A stretch of 64,000 nt of DNA. Origin: Candidatus Saccharimonadales bacterium (lineage in GTDB: Bacteria > Patescibacteriota > Saccharimonadia > Saccharimonadales > Saccharimonadaceae). Each line of letters begins with the position of its first letter. Position 1 is the first letter of the stretch. The position numbers and the translations under genes are program-made. Shown one piece after another: positions 23,439-31,858 of the stretch. The stretch is from contig DASSDB010000002.1 of the NCBI GenBank assembly GCA_035697325.1, positions 465,232-529,231 on the forward strand, read 5' to 3'. The notes beneath the pieces were generated by a model. That model made no database searches. It was not told the DNA's origin and saw only the letters and a list, made by a program, of their open reading frames with translations.

Positions 23439-24317
23439 CTACAGCTCGCTCAGGCTGCCCGCGGACTTCCAGGAGTCGTGGGCGGCGTAGAACAGCGCGA
23501 TCGGCAGCTCACTGCCCGCCTGGGTGAACCAGCCGGCGAACGGCTGGTCGAAGGTGATGGGCTTGGGGCTCATGCCACGGGTTGCGAAACCAGTGGCGAC
23601 CTTCGCCCGTGCGCCCTCCTCATTCATCCGCACCTTGAACTGCTGGAACGCCTGGTCGATGTACTGGCTGCCGCAGTTCACGCCGATCATCCACTCCAGC
23701 GGCACGCTGGTGGAAATGTCGATCATCGGCACGATGGCTCCGTCGATCCAGGTACGATCGGCCGGACGCTTGTCCGACATCGCTTGCATGGCAAGCTCAA
23801 GCAGGTCCAGCTCGTGATCGGGCTGGTCGGCCATCATGACCCAGACAGCCGAACCATCCTTGGTGTCCAGCCGAACCAGGTTGTCCTTCTGGCCCGGCAC
23901 GTCGAAGACCTCGATGCCGTGATCGGGCACTTCGAAGGCGGGGTAGGGCAAGTCCTTCAGACCTTCGTAGGAGAAGATCATGGTGCGGCTGGCCTTCGCC
24001 TTCCATTCCACCAGCATGTCCAGGATCGCAGCGGCACCGTAGCCGCCGTGGCCGATCTCACGGAACATCGGCTCGAAGCCGTTGTCCGTGAGGAACTTGT
24101 TGAGGATGGCTGCGTCGCTGGATGCCTCGGTCTTGAGGTCCTTCAGCTCCTCGACCTCCCCCTTGTGCTCGTGGTACCAGGTGAGAAAGCGCTCCTGAAC
24201 CTCATCGCTCATCGTCTCCCAGGTGGAGCCGTTGCTGATCTCGCCGGCCAGCCGCGTGAGGGCCTTGGCCATGGTGACGGGGTCGAGAGCGATCGTCCGG
24301 GAATCGAGCTTGGTCAC
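23439..24317 (-). CDS. serpin-like protein (GC-rich unit)
   Basis: The 292-residue product resembles the C-terminal two thirds of a serpin. In order: GQKDNLVRLDTKDGSAVWVMM (like the VELPY-MxIxLP strands), a helix, VPMIDISTS, FQQFKVRMNEEGARAKVATGF (hinge and start of a reactive-centre loop, cf. EEGTEAAAAT) and ITFDQPF, which fits the first seven positions of the serpin signature before diverging. The N-terminal helices typical of serpins are not evident and the length is short (family about 370-400). Serpins trap proteases irreversibly. The GTG start follows CGGAGGTAAATT. No signal peptide is seen. Confidence 0.5.
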   Translation of the reverse strand: MTKLDSRTIALDPVTMAKALTRLAGEISNGSTWETMSDEVQERFLTWYHEHKGEVEELKDLKTEASSDAAILNKFLTDNGFEPMFREIGHGGYGAAAILDMLVEWKAKASRTMIFSYEGLKDLPYPAFEVPDHGIEVFDVPGQKDNLVRLDTKDGSAVWVMMADQPDHELDLLELAMQAMSDKRPADRTWIDGAIVPMIDISTSVPLEWMIGVNCGSQYIDQAFQQFKVRMNEEGARAKVATGFATRGMSPKPITFDQPFAGWFTQAGSELPIALFYAAHDSWKSAGSLSEL

Positions 24318-24351
24318 AATTTACCTCCGGTAGATGACGCCAAGTGCCAGA

Positions 24352-24404
24352 GTGGCAAATGACTGTCAGTACACCAAACTGATGCACTCGCAGCCATTTG
24401 CCAC
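24352..24404 (-). other. leader inverted repeat of serpin-like unit
   Basis: GTGGCAAATG (24352-24361) and CATTTGCCAC (24395-24404) form a perfect 10-bp stem with a 33-base loop in the expected 5' leader, just after a TATGAT box. It may control translation or be a site for a regulator. Confidence 0.5.
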
Positions 24405-24419
24405 AATCATATGTACTAC

Positions 24420-24461
24420 AAGGAGTCGGAAATAAGCGAACACACTTGCTTCCGACTCCTT
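24420..24461. terminator. orphan perfect 12-bp hairpin
   Basis: AAGGAGTCGGAA and TTCCGACTCCTT with an 18-base loop lie between the serpin-like promoter and the Mur ligase promoter. No gene is present for it to end. It may be the remains of a lost GC-rich unit or an upstream insulating element. Confidence 0.5.
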
Positions 24462-24519
24462 ACAGAGTTTATAAAGGTACAAAACCAGGCAATTTAAACA
24501 TATATAATTAGTTGCGTCA

Positions 24520-25878
24520 ATGGCATCACTGTCTGGATTTGTCATGAGGACAAAAACGTTTATTATGAAAGGAGTTATGTTTAAAACCTATGTTCAAAAA
24601 AAGCTTGAAAAATATGTACGACAGTACTTTTTAAAACACCCCGAAGTAAAACTTATTGCCGTGGCGGGAAGCGTCGGTAAAACAAGTACTAAGCGAGCTA
24701 TTGCGACACTCTTGTCGCAAAAGTATCGGGTTGCGATGCACGAAGGCAATCATAATACAGAGATGAGCATCCCCCTGGCTATACTTGGGGTTGAATATCC
24801 TGAGAAGGTGAAGAGCGTCGGGGCGTGGCTTTCTGTATTCAGGGCGATGCGCCAGCGAGTCAAGGCACCTACTGGTGTTGACGTTATCGTCGCGGAGCTG
24901 GGCACGGATCATCCTGGTGAAATTGCTCATTTTGGCACGTACCTCCAGCCGGATATAGGTGTACTTACAAGTATTACACCAGAACATATGGAATTCTTTA
25001 ATACTATTGAAGCTGTTGCGGAGGAGGAAATGGGCGTTGCCAACTTCTCTAAGCTCGCACTTATCAATCGAGATGATATCGACAGTAAATTTGCCAGCTT
25101 GCTTACGAACAGCAATGTCGATACCTATGGTACGACCGGAATGGCGGAATATCGGTTTGAGATAAAAGATTTTTCGGTAGATGAAGGATATGTGGGCATG
25201 GTTATTACGCCCGATTTTGACCAGCCTATCGCGGCGACGGTCAAGGTGGTAGGCGAGCACAGCTTGCGGCCAGCTATGGGTGCTGTAGCGGTGGCAATAA
25301 AGTTAGGCCTTGGCCCGGACCAAATTGCAGCGGGTTTGAAGCAGATTCGTGCCGTACCGGGGCGCATGCAAATACTTCGAGGATTAGAGCAGTCGATTGT
25401 TATTGACGATACGTACAATTCAAGTCCGTTGGCGGCTAGCTCGGCGCTTCAGACACTTTACGGTCTTCAGGCGCCGCAGCGAATTGCCGTATTAGGGTCA
25501 ATGAATGAGCTAGGCGCAAGTTCGGCCGTAGAACATGAAAAACTGGGTGCAATGTGTGACCCAAGTTTGCTCGCCTGGGTAGTAACAGTGGGTGAAGAAG
25601 CCGAGAAAAACCTTGCTCCGGCAGCTCGCGCTCGCGGTTGTCAGGTGCGAAGCTTTAAAAATGCCATTGAGGCTGGCGGCTTTGTGCATTCGGTAATGGA
25701 ACGCGGAGCGGCTATTCTTTTTAAAGGTTCTCAAGGAGATATTTATCTGGAAGAAGCGGTAAAAGTAGTGGCGCTAATGACTGAAGATGATAAACTTGTT
25801 CGTCAGAGCGATGCCTGGATGGAAATCAAAGACAAGTTTTTCTCGCAATTTGAGGATGCCCCCGTACAACAGAGATAA
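24520..25878 (+). CDS. murF: MurF-type Mur ligase
   Basis: The 452-residue protein has the Mur ligase fold: P-loop IAVAGSVGKTSTKRA (about residues 47-61), GNHNTEMSIPLAILG (about 77), the central-domain TSITPEHMEF (about 152) with INRDD, and a C-terminal domain VIDDTYNSSPLAASSALQTL and KGSQGDIYLEE. The motif set fits UDP-MurNAc-tripeptide D-Ala-D-Ala ligase, the last cytoplasmic step of wall-precursor synthesis; another amide-forming Mur family member remains possible. The start is uncertain: ATG 24520 is 11 bases after TATAAT, while ATG 24577 begins where family similarity starts. leuS follows 21 bases after the stop. Confidence 0.75.
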   Translation: MASLSGFVMRTKTFIMKGVMFKTYVQKKLEKYVRQYFLKHPEVKLIAVAGSVGKTSTKRAIATLLSQKYRVAMHEGNHNTEMSIPLAILGVEYPEKVKSVGAWLSVFRAMRQRVKAPTGVDVIVAELGTDHPGEIAHFGTYLQPDIGVLTSITPEHMEFFNTIEAVAEEEMGVANFSKLALINRDDIDSKFASLLTNSNVDTYGTTGMAEYRFEIKDFSVDEGYVGMVITPDFDQPIAATVKVVGEHSLRPAMGAVAVAIKLGLGPDQIAAGLKQIRAVPGRMQILRGLEQSIVIDDTYNSSPLAASSALQTLYGLQAPQRIAVLGSMNELGASSAVEHEKLGAMCDPSLLAWVVTVGEEAEKNLAPAARARGCQVRSFKNAIEAGGFVHSVMERGAAILFKGSQGDIYLEEAVKVVALMTEDDKLVRQSDAWMEIKDKFFSQFEDAPVQQR

Positions 25879-25885
25879 AGTTTGG

Positions 25886-25891
25886 TATAAT
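25886..25891 (+). promoter_or_regulatory. -10 box of leuS
   Basis: TATAAT, then 8 bases to ATG 25900; no Shine-Dalgarno. leuS may thus be transcribed separately from the Mur ligase gene. Confidence 0.6.
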
Positions 25892-25899
25892 AGGCGCAT

Positions 25900-28866
25900 A
25901 TGAAGCGCTATAACCCAACCGAAATCGAGCAAAAATGGCAGGACCAATGGGAAAAGGATGGTACGTACACTGTCGATCTGTCTGATCAGTCGCGCCCTAA
26001 ATATTTTGGTTTTAGCATGCTACCGGGTATTACTGGTGCCGGAATCCACATCGGTCATGGTCGAACATATCAGTTTAGCGATATTAAAGTACGCGCTAAG
26101 CGGCAGCAAGGATTCAACGCCTATCATCCTATCGGCTGGGATTCGTTTGGTCTTCCTGTAGAAAATTACGCGATAAAAGTTGGCAAAACTCCCCGCGAAG
26201 CACACGATGACGCTAAGGTTAATTTCAAGCGGCAGCTTAAACGGCTTGGGTATAGCTACGATTGGTCAAAGGAGATCAGTACAGCTGATCCAGAATATTA
26301 CAAGTGGACACAATGGATTTTTAATCAGCTCTATAAGCATGATTTGGCCTATCAAAAAGAAAGCCCGCAGTGGTGGTGTGAAACCGACCAGACGGTCCTT
26401 GCGAATGAGCAAGTTGAAGGCGGTAAGTGTTGGCGCTGTGGCAACCCAGTAGTAAAGAAAAACCTCAAGCAATGGTTCTTTAAAATTACCGACTACGCGG
26501 ATGAAATCTTGGAAGCAACCGACGCGCTCGATTGGACCGAATCGGTAAAAGTGATGCAAAAAAACTGGATCGGCAAATCCGAAGGGTCTGAAATTGACTT
26601 TATGCTTCAGTTTGATAATGAAAAGCGCAATGAATGGCGGGATGAAGATGGCAATCCGGCGCATATCACAGTGTTTACCACCCGCCCTGATACGATTTTT
26701 GGTGCGACCTGCCTCGTGCTCGCCCCTGAGCACCCGTGGGTGACAGCGGCTCTCGAGCAAACCGACACGCTTCCCGGGATGGAACATGTCCGTGCGTACG
26801 TAAAGCAAGCGGCAGCCAAGTCTGAAATTGAACGCATGAACGATACGCGTGAGAAAACAGGTGTCTTTACGGGTGTGCATGCGATTAATCCGGCTACGGG
26901 CAAAAAGATTCCTGTATGGGTTGCAGATTACGTATTGGCGGGTTATGGCACCGGTGCGATTATGGCTGTGCCCGCACATGATGAGCGTGATTTTGCTTTT
27001 GCGGACAAATTCAAGATCCCTATCGTTGACGTTGTTGCTCAAGATTTTGGTGAGGAACTTCCCGAACCAAAAGAAGTTGAAGGCGTCGTGGTAATCGGGT
27101 ACGACCCAAAAACTAAGCAATTTATGGGGCTAAAAAATCGTCGGAATGATCGAGGCTGGCTGGTTGCGGGTGGTCGAGAAGACGGCGAAACATTTGAACA
27201 GGCGGCATACCGCGAACTTCGTGAAGAGGCGGGGTTTGTTGAAGTTGAAGCTATGATTCCTCTTGGAGCCCCTGTTTATTCGTACTATTACAATAGCAAT
27301 AAACAAAGCAATCGCCGCTCAAAAGGATACAATTTCTTGGCGATAGTTGATGCGAATAACCAAGGAGAAACGGCTCAAGAAGCGCATGAAGACTTTGAAG
27401 TGTACTGGGATACCATCGACGGCCTGAGGCGTCAGACTAATCCTGATGGCGGTGCCGGTCACTGGATGGAGGGAATTGACCGCGCTGCTCAAGCTGCTAA
27501 AGCATACGATGCGAATGAGGCCTACCAGGCGCGGCTTTACCACGGTGAGGGTATTTTGGTTAATTCGGGTGAATTTGATGGCATGCGAACCGAAGAGGCT
27601 CGTGAGCATATTACCGCATGGCTTGAGCAGCAGGGTATTGGCCGGCTCAAAACAACGTATAAAATGCGCGATTGGCTTATTAGCCGTCAGCGTTACTGGG
27701 GTGCGCCAATTCCTATTATCCACTGCGAAAAAGACGGTGCTGTTGCCGTGCCGGATGACCAATTGCCGGTTATTTTACCCGAAGTTGAAGATTACAGACC
27801 TAAAGGCGGCACGACCTCTGTGCTTGCCGGTGTGGAAGCTTGGGTAAATACCACGTGTCCTACATGCGGTGGTCCGGCAAAACGAGAGACAGATACGATG
27901 GACGGCTATGCATGTAGTAGCTGGTATCCGCTTCGCTATCTTGATCCGTTCAATGACAAGCAAGCTTGGAACCCTGAGGTTGAAAGCTACTGGGGTCCAG
28001 TTGATTTTTATAATGGCGCCGACCACGCGGTGGCTCACTTGCTGTACGCTCGCTTTTGGACACGCTTCTTTTATAAGCTCGGTCTCGTCTCTCATCCAGA
28101 GCCATTCAAGCGGATGATGTATAACGCGTATATTATGGCGCCCGATGGGCTTAAAATGAGTAAATCGAAGGGTAACGTGATTGATCCACTAGAGATCATG
28201 AACAGTGGCTACGGTGCCGATTCGCTTCGTATTTACGAAATGTTCATTGCACCATACGACATGGAGGCGCCGTGGGATACGCGTGGTGTTCCTGGAACAT
28301 ACAGGTTTTTAAACCGGGTATGGAATCTTGTGCAAGAGTATATTGAGGCAGGTGATGTCATCGTCGATGAAAAACATACGGAAGCTATCCTTAAAACCGC
28401 TCATCATACCGTTAAAAAAGTAACTGAAGATATTGAAGGTGAAAAGTTTAATACGGCCGTCTCATCCATGATGGAAGCAGTAAATACTTACTACAAATTG
28501 AAAGAAGAAAGCCCATTGGGCGTATCGGTAGCATGGACCTTCGCTATTGAAAGTCTCCTTAAGGTACTTGCGCCATTTGCGCCGCACATTACCGAAGAGC
28601 TATGGCATCAGCTTGGAAACAATACGACAATCCACATCGACACATGGCCAAGATGGAACAACTCCTACCTCACCACTAGTGAAATGACGATCGTCGTTCA
28701 GGTTAATGGCAAGGTGCGGGCAAAGCTTACGCTTCCTATAGAAAGTTCGGAAGGTGAAGTAAAGCAAAAAGCACTTGATGAAGAAAACGTGCAAAAATTT
28801 ACTGATGGAAAAGAACCCAAGAAAGTGATCTATATTCCTGGCAAACTCGTCAGTATTGTTTTATAG
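25900..28866 (+). CDS. leuS: leucyl-tRNA synthetase with embedded Nudix domain
   Basis: The 988-residue enzyme charges tRNA-Leu. HIGH is at residues 50-53 (IHIGHG), the editing CP1 domain begins with FTTRPDTIFGATCLVLAPEH, the zinc-type CWRCG and CPTCG pairs are present, KMSKS is at about 752-756 and the anticodon-binding domain follows. Between KFKIPIVDVV and GILVNSGEFDGM, about residues 385-540, sits a complete Nudix domain: strands EVEGVVVIGYD, then a canonical box GREDGETFEQAAYREL and REEAGF (about 423-445) with all expected glutamates. This insertion in the editing region is uncommon; it explains the length (usual about 800-880). Confidence 0.95.
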   Translation: MKRYNPTEIEQKWQDQWEKDGTYTVDLSDQSRPKYFGFSMLPGITGAGIHIGHGRTYQFSDIKVRAKRQQGFNAYHPIGWDSFGLPVENYAIKVGKTPREAHDDAKVNFKRQLKRLGYSYDWSKEISTADPEYYKWTQWIFNQLYKHDLAYQKESPQWWCETDQTVLANEQVEGGKCWRCGNPVVKKNLKQWFFKITDYADEILEATDALDWTESVKVMQKNWIGKSEGSEIDFMLQFDNEKRNEWRDEDGNPAHITVFTTRPDTIFGATCLVLAPEHPWVTAALEQTDTLPGMEHVRAYVKQAAAKSEIERMNDTREKTGVFTGVHAINPATGKKIPVWVADYVLAGYGTGAIMAVPAHDERDFAFADKFKIPIVDVVAQDFGEELPEPKEVEGVVVIGYDPKTKQFMGLKNRRNDRGWLVAGGREDGETFEQAAYRELREEAGFVEVEAMIPLGAPVYSYYYNSNKQSNRRSKGYNFLAIVDANNQGETAQEAHEDFEVYWDTIDGLRRQTNPDGGAGHWMEGIDRAAQAAKAYDANEAYQARLYHGEGILVNSGEFDGMRTEEAREHITAWLEQQGIGRLKTTYKMRDWLISRQRYWGAPIPIIHCEKDGAVAVPDDQLPVILPEVEDYRPKGGTTSVLAGVEAWVNTTCPTCGGPAKRETDTMDGYACSSWYPLRYLDPFNDKQAWNPEVESYWGPVDFYNGADHAVAHLLYARFWTRFFYKLGLVSHPEPFKRMMYNAYIMAPDGLKMSKSKGNVIDPLEIMNSGYGADSLRIYEMFIAPYDMEAPWDTRGVPGTYRFLNRVWNLVQEYIEAGDVIVDEKHTEAILKTAHHTVKKVTEDIEGEKFNTAVSSMMEAVNTYYKLKEESPLGVSVAWTFAIESLLKVLAPFAPHITEELWHQLGNNTTIHIDTWPRWNNSYLTTSEMTIVVQVNGKVRAKLTLPIESSEGEVKQKALDEENVQKFTDGKEPKKVIYIPGKLVSIVL

Positions 28867-28876
28867 TTCGATTTAC

Positions 28877-28905
28877 TTGAGAAATAGGAGTTATTTAGGT
28901 ATAAT
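28877..28905 (+). promoter_or_regulatory. rpmF operon promoter
   Basis: TTGAGA (28877-28882), 17-base spacer, TATAAT (28900-28905), followed by a 36-base leader with AAAGGAGAT before rpmF. Confidence 0.75.
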
Positions 28906-28947
28906 AGTACCAAGTTTAATACCACAACCTATAAAGGAGATCTTTTC

Positions 28948-29106
28948 ATGGCTCAACCTAAAAAGCAGAGTAGTCCGCGCAAAACCGGTCTGCGCCGCAG
29001 TCATCTTCTCTTGAAGTTGGCTCGTCGCGTGAACGGTAAATCACCTGTAAAAGCACGCACGACCAAGCGACAGAACGGCAAAGCAGCAAAACCCGACGCA
29101 AAATAG
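28948..29106 (+). CDS. rpmF: 50S ribosomal protein L32
   Basis: A 52-residue, highly basic protein: MAQPKKQSSPRKTGLRRSHL fits the L32 N-terminus (PKKKxSxxRxxxRRSH). The later cysteines of zinc-type L32 are absent, as in the Cys-less form, and the tail is Lys/Ala-rich. It is a structural part of the large ribosomal subunit. AAAGGAGAT lies 9 bases before the ATG. It heads a unit with nusB, a Nudix gene and rnc, a grouping that links rRNA processing and ribosome assembly. Confidence 0.85.
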   Translation: MAQPKKQSSPRKTGLRRSHLLLKLARRVNGKSPVKARTTKRQNGKAAKPDAK

Positions 29107-29152
29107 TTGTCGTATTGTTAGCAAAACCTAATTAACAAGAAAGAACCAACCT

Positions 29153-29614
29153 ATGGCATCAAACCGCCACCTCGGACGTATCGTTGCATTACAGAGCTTA
29201 TATGAGTACGAATTTCGTACCCAGTCTGAAGATAGTACCGTTTCGATAGACGAAATCTTAGAGCGTAATCTTGCTCGTTATGAAGATATGATCGACGATA
29301 AAACGTTCGTAGAAGAGCTTGTAAAGGGAATAATTGCCGATCAGGCAGATCTTGATGACAAGATTCGCCCTATCGCGCCTGACTGGCCTATCGAACAGAT
29401 CGCTCGGGTCGATCGAGCGGTGCTTCGCATGGGTCTTTACGAACTTCTTAAGCTCGGCGATGTCGTTCCTCCAAAAGTTGCGATCAACGAAGCCGTGGAG
29501 CTTGCCAAAGCGTTTGGTTCCGATAACTCCAGCAAATTTGTGAACGGTGTGCTAGGAACAGCCTACCGTACACTTATTGGAGGGGAGCCCGAAAGTGCAA
29601 AATCCAAAGTTTGA
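29153..29614 (+). CDS. nusB: transcription antitermination factor NusB
   Basis: A 153-residue all-helical protein with the NusB layout: RHLGRIVALQSLYEYEF at the start, FVEELVKGI, PDWPIEQIARVDRAVLRMGLYELL and VPPKVAINEAVELAKAFGSDNSSKFVNGVLG at the end. It binds BoxA RNA with S10 in rRNA transcription complexes. Its stop overlaps the following Nudix start region, indicating translational coupling. Confidence 0.93.
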   Translation: MASNRHLGRIVALQSLYEYEFRTQSEDSTVSIDEILERNLARYEDMIDDKTFVEELVKGIIADQADLDDKIRPIAPDWPIEQIARVDRAVLRMGLYELLKLGDVVPPKVAINEAVELAKAFGSDNSSKFVNGVLGTAYRTLIGGEPESAKSKV

Positions 29615-30089
29615 ACGTTTTAAAAAGTACTTCAACCGCCACAAGCCGTCGATTCAGGAAATTGTTCGTGAGCCGACTGCTGGAGGTGTGGTCTTTCGCC
29701 GTAATAAGGCCGGTGAAGTAGAGATCCTCTTAATCCAAGATGCTAAAGACCGCTGGACGATTCCAAAAGGTCATATTGAAGAAGGCGAAACGGCTCAACA
29801 GACAGCCCGTCGCGAAATTGGCGAAGAGGCTGGCCTTAAGGACGTAGAAGTCCTCGGGTGGTTGGGTAAAATCCATTTTCGTTACCGCCGGGTCGATCGC
29901 CTTGTACTGATGACTACTCAAATCTATCTTGTGCGCGCCAAAGGCGACACGGATGCAATTAAGAAAGAAGAGTGGATGAACGGTATCAAATGGTTTAAAT
30001 TCCATGACGCCCTAGAACAAATCGAATATGAAGATATCGGTAAATTAATGCTACTCGCAATGAAAAAAATTCGACAGGAGAATTTGTAA
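29595..30089 (+). CDS. Nudix hydrolase of the nusB-rnc operon
   Basis: A 164-residue protein with basic N-terminal helix (FERFKKYFNRH), TAGGVVFRRNKAGEVEILLI and a full box IPKGHIEEGETAQQTARREIG then EEAGL (about residues 49-71); the PKGH start is typical of diadenosine-polyphosphate or 5'-triphosphate-type Nudix enzymes. The GTG at 29595 is preferred, with GGAGGGGAG seven bases upstream and inside the end of nusB; an ATG at 29577 is less favourable. The stop runs directly into the rnc ATG. Position between nusB and rnc suggests RNA-linked function, which is inference. Confidence 0.8.
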   Translation: MQNPKFERFKKYFNRHKPSIQEIVREPTAGGVVFRRNKAGEVEILLIQDAKDRWTIPKGHIEEGETAQQTARREIGEEAGLKDVEVLGWLGKIHFRYRRVDRLVLMTTQIYLVRAKGDTDAIKKEEWMNGIKWFKFHDALEQIEYEDIGKLMLLAMKKIRQENL

Positions 30090-30812
30090 ATGAGTGGAAT
30101 GCAAGTTGCGCCATACCAGGAATTTGCACGCGAACACCTTGGTTTCGAATATAAAAACATAGAGTTGCTTGTGACAGCCCTCACGCATCGCAGCTATGTT
30201 AATGAGCACAAAAAAAGTGTCAGTGAGCACAATGAGCGCCTTGAGTTTTTGGGGGACGCCGTTTTAGAGTTGGCCGTGACCGACTATCTCTTTCGTAATT
30301 ACAGTGAGCCCGAGGGAACACTTACGAGCTGGCGTGCCTCTTTGGTGCGAACAGAAAGTATTAGTGATGCGGGCGATAAGCTTGGTTTTGAATCGCTCCT
30401 TCGTATGAGCCGTGGTGAAAAAAACGGTAGTGCGCGTGCTCGCCAGCAGATCTTAGCGAATGCATTCGAGGCGGTAATCGGTTCGATTTACCTCGAACGG
30501 GGGTATAAAGACGCGGCAGATTTCATTGATAAGCATATCCTTTCAAAGCTCGATGATATCTTGGCCTCAGGTAGTTGGCGCGATCCAAAATCGCATTTAC
30601 AAGAAGTATCCCAGCGAATCGATGGCTACACGCCGCAGTATCGAGTGCTTGAAGAGGTGGGGCCAGATCACGATAAGGTATTTACGCTCGGGGTTTTTGT
30701 GGGTGACAAACTAATGGGCAAGGGAACAGGCCCAAGTAAGCAGAACGCTCAGCAAGATGCCGCTCGGGCAGCCCTCGTGGCTTACGAGAAACGTACCTCT
30801 AAAACAGATTGA
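30090..30812 (+). CDS. rnc: ribonuclease III
   Basis: The 240-residue protein has the RNase III signature HNERLEFLGDAVLELAVTDY (catalytic Glu and Asp, about residues 47-66), LANAFEAVIGSIYLERG with the second metal ligands, and a C-terminal double-stranded RNA binding domain (DPKSHLQEVSQ, GKGTGPSKQNAQQDAARAAL). It processes rRNA precursors and other duplex RNA. ACAGGAGAATTTGTAA runs into the ATG. Confidence 0.95.
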   Translation: MSGMQVAPYQEFAREHLGFEYKNIELLVTALTHRSYVNEHKKSVSEHNERLEFLGDAVLELAVTDYLFRNYSEPEGTLTSWRASLVRTESISDAGDKLGFESLLRMSRGEKNGSARARQQILANAFEAVIGSIYLERGYKDAADFIDKHILSKLDDILASGSWRDPKSHLQEVSQRIDGYTPQYRVLEEVGPDHDKVFTLGVFVGDKLMGKGTGPSKQNAQQDAARAALVAYEKRTSKTD

Positions 30813-30890
30813 CCAAACAAGAGAAATAGTGTAAACTTGACCAAAGAACGATAGTAGTCTAAAGAGACAAGAAAAGGAAGTTTTAATTTT

Positions 30891-31259
30891 ATGCTCGCAA
30901 TTCGTTTGCAACGTATCGGTCGCAAGGGATTCCCTGTGTACCGCGTCGCTGTGCAAGAAGCTCAGCGTCACCCATCTAGTGGCCGTGTTGTGGCCTACGT
31001 AGGAAGCTACAATCCTCACTCTAAAGAGGCTAAAATCCAGGTTGAAGAAGCCCAGAAATATCTTGATAACGGTGCGCAGCCAACTCCTCGTGTCGTGAAG
31101 CTCCTCAAGGATGCTGGTGTCAAACTCCCTAAGTGGGTGAAACAGCCAAGTGCGGACAAACAGAAATCTATCCGTAACGCTGAAAAACTTCGCAAGAATC
31201 AGCCAAAAGAAGAAGCTCCTGCTGAAGCGGCAGATGCGTCTGAAGAATCCGCTGAATAA
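30891..31259 (+). CDS. rpsP: 30S ribosomal protein S16
   Basis: A 122-residue protein; the first ~80 residues are classic S16 (LAIRLQRIGRKGFPVYRVAV, SSGRVVAYVGSYNPH, RVVKLLKDAGVKLP), followed by a Lys/Glu/Ala-rich tail. It is part of the small ribosomal subunit. AAAAGGAAG precedes the start. In many bacteria rpsP, khpA and trmD are neighbours; here khpA and trmD follow only after 1.5 kb and 2.6 kb because GC-rich units intervene. Confidence 0.95.
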   Translation: MLAIRLQRIGRKGFPVYRVAVQEAQRHPSSGRVVAYVGSYNPHSKEAKIQVEEAQKYLDNGAQPTPRVVKLLKDAGVKLPKWVKQPSADKQKSIRNAEKLRKNQPKEEAPAEAADASEESAE

Positions 31260-31265
31260 AAATTA

Positions 31266-31318
31266 GTTTTCCATTTAAAATATCCCTTAACCAAAGAGGG
31301 ATATTTTAAATGGAAAAC
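31266..31318 (+). terminator. long terminator after rpsP
   Basis: A perfect 22-bp stem (GTTTTCCATTTAAAATATCC arm) with a 9-base loop, 7 bases after the rpsP stop. Confidence 0.8.
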
Positions 31319-31337
31319 CCTCTCTAAAAAGAGAGGG
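31318..31337 (-). terminator. terminator of GC-rich unit at 31353
   Basis: CCCTCTCT/AGAGAGGG around AAAA; it abuts the rpsP terminator, so the unit lies immediately behind it. Confidence 0.7.
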
Positions 31338-31352
31338 CACTTCCAACCGAAG

Positions 31353-31733
31353 CTATACGCGAGAGTTGATCTCGTGAAACGCAGCCTCCACCTTCATACG
31401 AGCGTCACGAATATCCGCTTTGCTCACGAGCTTTCCAAGGCGCAGTTCAATGATCGCCTGTGTGAATAGCCGGGATATCCGCATCTCGACAGTCGGGGCT
31501 TCATCCTGGGGGATTCGAGAGAAGTCCAAGAACAACTCCAGCATTTCGTCTGCGAGCTTGCGTGCGCGTGTTCCGTATGGAACACTTACGAACAAAGAGC
31601 TCTCTCGCACCAGGTCGGCTATTCTCTCCATCTTCTCCGATGTTTCATCGACATCGGAGGCGCGAGACATAGTTGCCGGCTGGGCGATCATTCCTTGCTG
31701 AGAACGTCCGTGTGTTCTGCGATTTCTTCCCAT
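31353..31733 (-). CDS. hypothetical helical protein (GC-rich unit)
   Basis: A 126-residue protein, basic and disordered at the start (GRNRRTHGRSQQG), then mostly helical (EKMERIADLVRESSLFV, ARKLADEMLELFLDF, MRISRLFTQAIIELRLG, a final amphipathic helix). No family recognised. Leader about 25 bases with AGAAGG; promoter TATACT near 31766. Minus strand, opposite to rpsP and khpA. Confidence 0.5.
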   Translation of the reverse strand: MGRNRRTHGRSQQGMIAQPATMSRASDVDETSEKMERIADLVRESSLFVSVPYGTRARKLADEMLELFLDFSRIPQDEAPTVEMRISRLFTQAIIELRLGKLVSKADIRDARMKVEAAFHEINSRV

Positions 31734-31797
31734 CTCAACCTTCTTTCTATCGGCAGGAGTATAATAATTCTATAACATATTAGCTTAAAAAGGAAAG

Positions 31798-31825
31798 CCC
31801 CGCGACAGCGATTACTGTCGCGGGG
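31798..31825 (-). terminator. terminator of GC-rich unit at 31859
   Basis: CCCCGCGACAG and CTGTCGCGGGG, perfect 11 bp, 6-base loop. Confidence 0.8.
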
Positions 31826-31858
31826 ACGATCCGTTCTACTAGGATGGGTGGGCTTGAG

